The notes under the pieces: generated by a model | Told to the model about the DNA's origin: nothing | Seen by the model: the letters and a program-made list of their open reading frames with translations, nothing else | Database searches by the model: none | DNA from: CAZEAN01 sp964510225 | Lineage (GTDB): Bacteria; Planctomycetota; Planctomycetia; Isosphaerales; Isosphaeraceae | DNA length: 22,117 nucleotides | Assembly: GCA_964510225.1 (NCBI GenBank) | Contig: CAZEAN010000094.1 | Location: forward strand, 1-22,117 | Direction: 5' to 3' | Part shown: piece by piece, positions 15,658 through 22,117 of the stretch | Position numbering within the stretch: position 1 is the first letter of the stretch | How the letters are laid out: each line of letters starts with the position of its first letter | Made by a program: the position numbers and the translations under genes

Positions 15658-16653
15658 ATGCGACAATTCTCTCCGTTCGGGTCCACGCTGAGACCATCTT
15701 TTTTATTATCAGCAGCAATCATTGTTTCATCATTGAATTCGGCAACGAATGCTCAATTTTCGGATCATCCCGGTGGTCAAGATGCAACCGCTCATGCACT
15801 TGCCGCTGAGGAGGAAGGCATGATCTTACGGGTACTGAGCTTCAATATTCGTTACGGAACAGCGAGCGATGGTGTTAATCGATGGGAGAACCGTCATGAA
15901 TTTGTGGCTGACGTGATCAAGTCAAGCAATGCGGATCTGATCGGTCTCCAAGAGGCACTCCGGTTTCAGATTGACCAATTGGTAAAGGACATACCGGACT
16001 ATCAATTTGTTGGACTGGGTCGGGATGATGGAAAAGACCAGGGGGAGTTTTCAGCAATCCTCTACAACGTCGGTCGATTTGAGCCGATCGATACGGAAAC
16101 ATTCTGGTTTTCAGACACACCAGGAGTTGCAGGTTCAATGTCGTGGGGCAATACACTCCCGAGAATCTGCACCTACGCCCGATTCCGTGACCGCGATTCA
16201 GGAGAATTTGTTGATATTTACAATCTTCACCTGGATCACAGGAGTGCTCCATCACGCGAGCGATCGACGGCCCTGCTCTGGGAACGGATTCGCCGGCGAT
16301 CGTCGGACCGTACACCGATTGTGGTCACTGGAGACTTCAACGCTTCAGAGGAATCTGCGCCGATCCTCTTCCTCAAGGGCGAGCAGCCTGGACCCAACGG
16401 TCAATCGCCCCCCCAGCCTGGACTAATTGACTCTTACAGGATTATCCAACCTGAGGAAACCGAGGTCCGCACAGCTCATGGATTCCGAGGTGGTGTTGAC
16501 GGGCCTAAAATTGACTACGTGTTGGTGCATCCGCACCAGTCTGAGGTAACTGATGCTGAAATCATTCGAGTCAATCGTGCTGGGAGATATCCCTCTGACC
16601 ATTATCCGGTCTCGGCAACTTTGGTCTTGAGACCCGCACAGCTCTCCGACTGA
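15658..16653 (+). CDS. Secreted endonuclease/exonuclease/phosphatase-family hydrolase
   Basis: 331 residues from ATG 15658. Signal peptide: basic start, FLLSAAIIVSSLNSATNA, cleavage likely after about residue 32. The mature part has the EEP fold (DNase I, sphingomyelinase, inositol phosphatase relatives), which hydrolyses phosphodiester or phosphomonoester bonds with a divalent metal. Metal and catalytic motifs are in order: LSFNIRYG (Asn63), LQEAL (Glu99), NLHLDHRS (His191), GDFNA (Asp226, Asn228), KIDYVLV, and SDHYPV (Asp314, His315). The WENRHEFVADVI block after the first motif is typical of the secreted bacterial branch. Substrate unknown; a phosphodiesterase acting outside the cytoplasm is likely. 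It converges on sbcC with a 29-base gap. Confidence 0.88.
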   Translation: MRQFSPFGSTLRPSFLLSAAIIVSSLNSATNAQFSDHPGGQDATAHALAAEEEGMILRVLSFNIRYGTASDGVNRWENRHEFVADVIKSSNADLIGLQEALRFQIDQLVKDIPDYQFVGLGRDDGKDQGEFSAILYNVGRFEPIDTETFWFSDTPGVAGSMSWGNTLPRICTYARFRDRDSGEFVDIYNLHLDHRSAPSRERSTALLWERIRRRSSDRTPIVVTGDFNASEESAPILFLKGEQPGPNGQSPPQPGLIDSYRIIQPEETEVRTAHGFRGGVDGPKIDYVLVHPHQSEVTDAEIIRVNRAGRYPSDHYPVSATLVLRPAQLSD

Positions 16654-16682
16654 CTTTTCTGGGCAACTCTCTTCGTTAATTG

Positions 16683-19600
16683 TTACCGATGAAACGGTCT
16701 CACAACCGTACTTCCGTCCGTTTCATGAGATCGTTCAAACATATAGCCATCGGCGAATGCTTCGAAAAAATCCTCCTGATGCGAAACAAGGATGATCTTT
16801 GCAAGATGCCCCCGGAGCGCATTCAGTTGCTGGATCATGTCATGTCGAGAGTATCGATCAAGGCTTCCGAAGCCTTCGTCGATAATCACTGACTCGATTG
16901 TTCCGTGATGTCCACGCGCATACGAGCCAATCCCGATTGCCAAACTTACGGCGACTCGAAATCGTTGACTTCCGCTCAGATTTGCAACTGGAATCGTCTT
17001 CGACGAGCCACCGACACGTTCAACGGCATCGAGTTGAAGAGCGGACTCGGGATCAGACTCTCCGCCACCCGCAAATTGGAGGGTTAGTTCTCCATCGGAA
17101 AGTGCTTGGAGGATTGGATTGGCACGATTCAGAATGCCTACTTCTGCGTCACGCATCAGATCACGTTGAATGCCATCCCGGCCAAGGAGCCTGCATAAGA
17201 CCTCGGAGACTCGAAGTGATTGCTCCATGTTCGTGATACGCTCACTTAGCTTCTTCCGATCCTGGAGGGCAGCCTGAAGGCTCCAGCATTCAAACTCATG
17301 CTCACGGAGTTCGTTCTCAGCTTCGTCGAGGGAAAGCCTCAGCGAACGTTGGATCGCTTCAATCTCTTCCGGACTGCGCCGAGCACGCATCGGGATCTGA
17401 TCTTGCTCGTTCCTGATTTGCTCAAGCCGTTGACGAAGAGCTGCGACCTCTGCCCGGGCCTTTGGAAGCGCTTGCAGCGTTGCTTCGACTCCACGTGACT
17501 TCAACTCGCTAAGCTCTTGAGTTATCTGATTGAGTGCAGATTCGTCGATCCCGTCAACCCCATCGCCCCATTCCTTCTCAAGCGTTCCAGCAAGCCTTCG
17601 AAGTGATTCAGCACGATCTTCCGATCGCGCCCGGTCAAGGGAAGCTCGACGCTCCAGATCACGACAGGATCGTTCCAACTTGAGTGCTTCGTCGTTCGCA
17701 AGTTCCTGAACCTTCTCGATCAGTGTTGATTGAACCGACTGTACACGGATGTCTTGATGGAAACCGGCAAGCTTTGACTGAAGTCCTTCCTCCTTCTCTT
17801 CAAGGACTCGTAGATCTTCAGTTGACGATAACTCGGCAACAGATTGACGAGCCTGTTCCAGTCTGGCTTCGACGGTTTCGAGACGTTTGATTGTCTTTCT
17901 CATCGACCCAAGTTGCGCTTCGAGCGACTTGATTTGACTGACTTGCTCGCGGACCCTCTGAATCGCCTCACGGGTCGGATACTCTGTAACAGCCCAATCG
18001 ACCGGATCAGATGGACTTATCTCTGATTGGTACACCGGAGGTAGCAGTCGAAAGGCACTTGCACACGATCGTTGATGCAGTTCGTAGTTGATACGTGCCT
18101 CGGATAACGCATCCTGATCAACCTGAGCTTTTTGTTCAGCCTCTTCTAGCTCTAATTGGCACTCCGCAAGTCGATTCTCCTGTTCGTGCTCATGTGCAAT
18201 CGCAACGCGAAGGTTTCCTGTAGCCACTTCGGATTCTTCCAGTGCAACTCTCACTTCGGACTGAAGTCGAGACTGTTCGGAACGAAAGTGTTCGGGATCA
18301 AGAATCTGGCCACACCGATCACACCTCGCGGAGTCTCGGAGTCCGTTGAATTGCTCCAACCTCCGACCGAGTTCAATCCAAATGGCTTCGGTCCTTGAGA
18401 GTTGATCCCTCGCTTGTTGAGTCTCGTCCAGCGCTCTTCGATGGTCTTGTTCAACAGAGTCGGCACTCTCCTTGAGTTCATCGATCGTTGCACGGTGTAA
18501 CGTTAGCCTCTTCGTGAGGGTTTTGGCCTGGTCCGACGAACTCATCAAGCCATCACGATGCTCGACGAACTGCTCAAGGAATGGAAGGGCAGTGGAGCAC
18601 TCAATGCACTTATCGAGACTGTTGGAGCACTCCTCGACTTTGGCCGACAAATCGCTCGGGAAGAGGTGCAGTTCGGTCTCCAATTGCTCGATCTCCAGTC
18701 GTTGATGTCGAGCCAACTTGGCCTTGACGATCGGACCAGCCAGCGCCGCGAGGTCAGACGAAATCCGTTCTGCTGCCGACCGACTCTCATCGATCTCCCG
18801 ATGATAGCACATTTGCTGGATTTTCAGATTATTCACAACTCTGCATATGCGTTTCAATTGTTGTTCTAACGAAAATCGATAATTATCGAGGGATTTAGCA
18901 TTCTGAATAAGGTTGTCACGATCGGTACGGAAAGCGACGACTTCACGGAGCTTTGGCAGTAGGCGATTCAATTTTTCCAATCGCTGACCATTGATCTCGA
19001 TTTGGTCCGCGTGTTGAAGCAGCACTTCGGACTCCTGGAGTCGCTCGACTGCTACAAAGCGAGCTGATTCTAGGGAATTCCAGAGTGTTGCCTGGCGACA
19101 TTGGACATCAAGTTCTCCGAGTTTGGCGGCTAATGTCTGCCGTCGCTCTAAAGATCGCTCTACGGCTTGCTGAGCTTGGTTGAGTTGCTCCTCGGTCGCG
19201 GTCGGAAGCTCGGCCACACGGTTTCGGAGAGATCGCACCTCAGCATCAACTGCCCTTCGACCCGACTCCGCAGTCTCGGAGAGTCGCCTGAAACGTTCCA
19301 ACCCTACAACTCCCTCAAGGATCTCGTAGCGTTTCTTAGGTTGCGGATCGAGTATTGACTCCGCTCTCCCCTGCTGCAGCAAGACCGATGAGGTAAAGCT
19401 CTCATATGTGAGGCCGACATAACGTGCGACCCATTTCTTGAACCCAGCATCGCTATTCGTTTCAGGGATCGCGGGCCAGGAATTGCCCTCGCTCCGATCT
19501 GGATCGAAGCGGTAGGCCTGCCGCTCCGAGCCACCTGATCGTTTTAACGAGCGCACAAGACGGTATCGCTGCCCTCGAGCCTCAAAGTCGAACTCAACAC

Positions 19601-19814
19601 GCAACTTGTCAGACTGCACATGGATCAAGCTCTCATAACGGCGGGCTCCACCACGATGGTGCCCAAAAAGCACAAACGTAATGGCATCAAAGACTGACGA
19701 CTTCCCACTACCATTTCGTCCCGCAAAAACCCAGAGATCCGCATCTTCCAAATCGATCGTCTGCTCCTCACGGTACGAGAGAAAGCCTTGGAGGACTATC
19801 CGGAGCGGTATCAT
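16683..19814 (-). CDS. sbcC: SbcC, ATPase subunit of SbcCD nuclease (Rad50-type SMC)
   Basis: 1043 residues, usual for the family. SbcC dimerises and drives ATP-controlled opening of DNA ends and hairpins for cutting by SbcD. Walker A is GRNGSGKSSVFDAITFVLFG (32-51); the Q-loop region is SSVLLQQGRAESIL. Two long coiled-coil arms (about 170-490 and 510-920) flank a zinc hook, CDRC at 498-501, which joins two SbcC molecules. The ABC signature NLSGSQRFRVAVSLA (945-959) and Walker B VIIDEGFGSLD (976-986) complete the ATPase. A second CxxC, CIEC at 403-406 in the first arm, is unusual. Its ATG overlaps the sbcD stop by four bases (TCAT at 19811-19814), so the two are translationally coupled. Confidence 0.95.
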   Translation of the reverse strand: MIPLRIVLQGFLSYREEQTIDLEDADLWVFAGRNGSGKSSVFDAITFVLFGHHRGGARRYESLIHVQSDKLRVEFDFEARGQRYRLVRSLKRSGGSERQAYRFDPDRSEGNSWPAIPETNSDAGFKKWVARYVGLTYESFTSSVLLQQGRAESILDPQPKKRYEILEGVVGLERFRRLSETAESGRRAVDAEVRSLRNRVAELPTATEEQLNQAQQAVERSLERRQTLAAKLGELDVQCRQATLWNSLESARFVAVERLQESEVLLQHADQIEINGQRLEKLNRLLPKLREVVAFRTDRDNLIQNAKSLDNYRFSLEQQLKRICRVVNNLKIQQMCYHREIDESRSAAERISSDLAALAGPIVKAKLARHQRLEIEQLETELHLFPSDLSAKVEECSNSLDKCIECSTALPFLEQFVEHRDGLMSSSDQAKTLTKRLTLHRATIDELKESADSVEQDHRRALDETQQARDQLSRTEAIWIELGRRLEQFNGLRDSARCDRCGQILDPEHFRSEQSRLQSEVRVALEESEVATGNLRVAIAHEHEQENRLAECQLELEEAEQKAQVDQDALSEARINYELHQRSCASAFRLLPPVYQSEISPSDPVDWAVTEYPTREAIQRVREQVSQIKSLEAQLGSMRKTIKRLETVEARLEQARQSVAELSSTEDLRVLEEKEEGLQSKLAGFHQDIRVQSVQSTLIEKVQELANDEALKLERSCRDLERRASLDRARSEDRAESLRRLAGTLEKEWGDGVDGIDESALNQITQELSELKSRGVEATLQALPKARAEVAALRQRLEQIRNEQDQIPMRARRSPEEIEAIQRSLRLSLDEAENELREHEFECWSLQAALQDRKKLSERITNMEQSLRVSEVLCRLLGRDGIQRDLMRDAEVGILNRANPILQALSDGELTLQFAGGGESDPESALQLDAVERVGGSSKTIPVANLSGSQRFRVAVSLAIGIGSYARGHHGTIESVIIDEGFGSLDRYSRHDMIQQLNALRGHLAKIILVSHQEDFFEAFADGYMFERSHETDGSTVVRPFHR

Positions 19815-21037
19815 GGATCCTCCTGATCAAGCAAGTTTCTTGCATTACCTAACACCATCTCTCCTAACTCATGCCCCTCGAGTCGCTTCGAAAGGTATTG
19901 GAGTACTGTTTCGCGAAAACTGTCACTGGGGGCAATAATACCTTTACCGTTTGATCCCACCAATTGGCGATCTCTATCGATCGCTCGAAGATCATAACAA
20001 CGGGGGAAAAGAGATCGGAACTTCCGGATCATGGTGTCGAGATCGTCGGTGCTCTCTCGATACGCAATCCGAGCACGGACAAGGGCTCGGTGGCGAACTT
20101 GCTCGTATGCTCTCTCGAATTTCGCCAGTTCGGACTCCAGGTCGCTCACTTCCAGATCAAGAATCGGTGTCGAGTCGATCGGCAGGAACAACGGGGCCCT
20201 CAGAGATCCTTGAGCGTCAATCTCAAGCAACACAACACCGTTTCGTTCATGCGCTTCATCTGCTCTAATGCGATCGATGCTACCCGAATACCGTATATGG
20301 TCTCTTCCAGCGATCGCCTGAGGTTTATGAATGTGCCCGAGTGCGACATACGACCATTCCGACCCAAGCTTGTTTGTAGGAATAAGGATATCATCCTCTT
20401 CTCCGGATGTTCGACCTCCCGGAAGTACAGCACCATTTAGGTGAACATGACCAACCAGTACGGTTGCGATCTCCGTATCCAACCTCGGATGATTTCGGAG
20501 TTTTCTGACCGTCTCACCAAACGCGTTCATCAGGATCCGGTTTTTCTCAGAGGGACCACTGTACCGCGTCTTCTGACCATCAAGGTAGCGCGCTGGTGTA
20601 GGGTACGGCATCAAGACAAACTGTAGCTCTTCGCCCCTCTGATTTCCGAGACGGCAGGCAGACGGACGATTGATTAAATGGAACCGCCCGGTTGGCCAAC
20701 GATCGCCAACTTTCGTGGGCCGTGGTTCAACGAGCTCAAGCGCGGAGCGGAGAGTCGCGCAAAAGACCTCTTGGTCATGATTGCCAGTCACTGTCACGAT
20801 AGTTCCTCCACGATGGAGGAACGCTTCAGCACGATAGCGGAGGTAGTCGATTCCATCACGGATCTCTTCGGACCACGCACCGTGATGGAATAAATCGCCC
20901 GCGATAAGCAGAACATCGACCGATTCTTGCTCACAGTAGCCTATCACTTGATCGATAGCACGCTGTAAGTCATCCGAACGCGAAAGCCTACCGAGTCGCG
21001 CTCCGAGGTGCCAGTCAGCCGAGTGCAAAATCCTCAT
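19811..21037 (-). CDS. sbcD: SbcD, nuclease subunit of SbcCD (Mre11-type)
   Basis: 408 residues, the usual size. A metal-dependent exo/endonuclease that, with SbcC, cuts hairpins and protein-blocked DNA ends. Phosphoesterase motifs are intact: ILHSADWHLGA (Asp8, His10), LLIAGDLFHHG (Asp48), VTGNHDQE (Asn86, His87), TVLVGHVH (His197, His199) and VALGHIHKPQ (His235, His237), followed by RYSGSIDRI. The C-terminal third is helical and probably binds the SbcC coiled-coil base. First gene of the sbcDC pair, reading away from the glycogen-debranching gene. The overlapping stop/start with sbcC indicates one transcript and matched expression. Confidence 0.95.
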   Translation of the reverse strand: MRILHSADWHLGARLGRLSRSDDLQRAIDQVIGYCEQESVDVLLIAGDLFHHGAWSEEIRDGIDYLRYRAEAFLHRGGTIVTVTGNHDQEVFCATLRSALELVEPRPTKVGDRWPTGRFHLINRPSACRLGNQRGEELQFVLMPYPTPARYLDGQKTRYSGPSEKNRILMNAFGETVRKLRNHPRLDTEIATVLVGHVHLNGAVLPGGRTSGEEDDILIPTNKLGSEWSYVALGHIHKPQAIAGRDHIRYSGSIDRIRADEAHERNGVVLLEIDAQGSLRAPLFLPIDSTPILDLEVSDLESELAKFERAYEQVRHRALVRARIAYRESTDDLDTMIRKFRSLFPRCYDLRAIDRDRQLVGSNGKGIIAPSDSFRETVLQYLSKRLEGHELGEMVLGNARNLLDQEDP

Positions 21038-21252
21038 CCGTTCTTGCCCGATTCTTTGTGTTAGTAGGCGTGCAATCGCCCGAAGTCTCCCAAGAAGATC
21101 AAGAGTCGAACCACACTATGGGCTCCTGCTGCCCGTTGACGCCTTTGGTTCAATCTCGTAGCTTCGGCATACCCAAACCAATGAAACTGAGTGTACTCGA
21201 TCGGAACTATAGCGATCGATTCTTGACAAGGACCGAGGGATTGCCTGTCACT
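21038..21252. promoter_or_regulatory. Divergent region between sbcD and the glycogen-debranching gene
   Basis: Expected to hold promoters for both outward-reading genes. The debranching frame is open right through it, with in-frame ATGs at 21118 and 21181, so part could be coding. TTGACA occurs at 21223-21228, but no matching -10 lies 16-18 bases downstream, so a promoter there is not supported. Confidence 0.35.
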
Positions 21253-22117
21253 ATGGCGTCTTCGAAGCTAACGACTGCTCCCCAATCAGGGACTCCCATT
21301 GCTTATCGATTCCACAAACAGTTACTGACCGTAACTTGTGGTGAGCCATTGCCGCTTGGTGCTCATCGCGTGCCAGGGGGGATCAACTTTGTGTTGATCT
21401 GTAGAAACGCGACTTCACTGAGTCTGATCCTCTGTGAACCGTGTAGCAGCGAGATCGTCGTTGAGATCCCCCTCGACCCTGCTGTGAATCGAACCGGAGA
21501 CCACTGGCACATCGCAATCGCAGGTCTCCCAGAAGATTTTTGCTACGGTTATCGCGCAGACGGTCCTGAGGGAGGTCCGCACCGCTATGACAAAGACGTC
21601 CTCCTCATCGACCCAGCGTCGAGGGCCCTCTCCTGTGGAAAACCATGGGGAATGGCTGCAAACCTCCCACGTCGAAGCTTGGTGATCCCCTTGAGTGACC
21701 GACGTGAACGTCGGTCGAGGCCTCGAATCCCCCTCGAAGATACAATCATCTACGAACTTCATGTAAGAGGTTACACTGCCGACTCGTCGTCGAATGTTCG
21801 ACATCGTGGAACATACGCAGGTTTAATGGAGAAGATCGAGTATATCCGGGAGCTAGGTGTAACAGCAGTGGAATTGCTCCCGACCGATGAGTTTGACGAG
21901 AATGATTGCTTATTTGTGAACCCGTATACTGGCGAGCGAAACCGTAACTTTTGGGGCTACAATCCGATCGCCTATGGTGTTCCGAAAGCAGCCTACTCCA
22001 GTAACCCCGAGCGATTCGGTCCTTCCGACGAGTTTCGGGAGATGGTTGCACGCTTTGGTGAAGCCGGAATCGATGTAATTCTCGACGTTGTCTTCAACCA
22101 CACCGGAGAAGGGGGTG
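21253..22117 (+). CDS. glgX: Glycogen-debranching enzyme, GlgX/isoamylase type (5' part, cut by window end)
   Basis: 288 codons from ATG 21253, running off the window; a full member has about 650-750 residues. The enzyme removes alpha-1,6 branches during glycogen breakdown. An N-terminal CBM48-like domain (about 25-125) shows LTVTCGEPLPLGAHRVPGGI, VEIPLDPAVNRTGDHWHIAI and LCYGYR-like FCYGYRADG. The GH13 barrel starts at IIYELHVRGYTADSSS (165-180), then VELLPTDEFDE, NFWGYNPIAYGVPKAAYSS (the isoamylase/GlgX block) and region I ILDVVFNHT (276-284). The catalytic Asp and Glu lie beyond the window. The start is uncertain because the frame is open further up; 21253 fits the family's N-terminus best. 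The symbol is by type; TreX-like naming is possible. Confidence 0.85.
   Translation, partial: MASSKLTTAPQSGTPIAYRFHKQLLTVTCGEPLPLGAHRVPGGINFVLICRNATSLSLILCEPCSSEIVVEIPLDPAVNRTGDHWHIAIAGLPEDFCYGYRADGPEGGPHRYDKDVLLIDPASRALSCGKPWGMAANLPRRSLVIPLSDRRERRSRPRIPLEDTIIYELHVRGYTADSSSNVRHRGTYAGLMEKIEYIRELGVTAVELLPTDEFDENDCLFVNPYTGERNRNFWGYNPIAYGVPKAAYSSNPERFGPSDEFREMVARFGEAGIDVILDVVFNHTGEGG

Noticed and set aside
21223..21251. TTGACA box before the debranching gene
   Set aside because: No -10 element at 16-18 bases, and the box would leave almost no leader before ATG 21253.
1..22117. CRISPR arrays, tRNA, rRNA, insertion sequences
   Set aside because: No regularly spaced repeats, cloverleaf sequences, rRNA blocks or transposase frames were recognised.

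Overview
The window looks like chromosomal DNA of a planctomycete. This is inferred from a Minf_1886-family gene (a family largely limited to Planctomycetota and Verrucomicrobiota), a secreted sialate O-acetylesterase-type carbohydrate esterase, TTG/GTG starts, Shine-Dalgarno sites at only some genes, and moderate GC. No rRNA, tRNA, CRISPR array, transposase or integrase was recognised.

Layout. 1-544: an orphan reading-frame end and apparently non-coding DNA. 545-1513 (+): secreted esterase. 1813-2241 (-): Minf_1886 protein, divergent from a SWIM zinc-finger/helical-repeat protein (2445-4340, +). 4401-4571 (-): possible 56-aa protein whose start overlaps that of a Trm112-like protein (4570-4788, +). 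About 4871-12404, and possibly to about 12757 (-): a compact phage-type head-gene cluster. 12913-14238 (+) egtB and 14283-15290 (-) egtD: a convergent ergothioneine pair. 15658-16653 (+): secreted EEP-fold phosphodiesterase/nuclease. 16683-19814 (-) sbcC and 19811-21037 (-) sbcD: an overlapping operon for the Mre11/Rad50-type nuclease. 21253-22117 (+): 5' part of a glycogen-debranching enzyme (GlgX type), cut by the window end.

The most unusual region is the minus-strand cluster. In transcription order it holds: a small ORF without an ATG start; terminase large subunit with a four-cysteine insert between ATPase and nuclease; portal; a 48-aa ORF coupled by ATGA to a 39-aa one-helix membrane peptide; a scaffold-like protein; a DUF5309/SU10-type major capsid protein; two putative head-tail connector proteins; a putative tail-terminator-like protein; and a 73-aa protein. 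These are the parts needed to build and fill a capsid. No tape measure, tail tube, baseplate, lysis, replication, repressor or integrase gene is visible, and ordinary host genes sit on both sides. It could be a prophage remnant, a satellite, or a domesticated capsid/GTA-like locus; the sequence alone does not decide.

The remaining genes are housekeeping or accessory: ergothioneine synthesis (EgtD trimethylates histidine, EgtB makes the C-S bond), SbcCD processing of DNA ends and hairpins, and glycogen breakdown.
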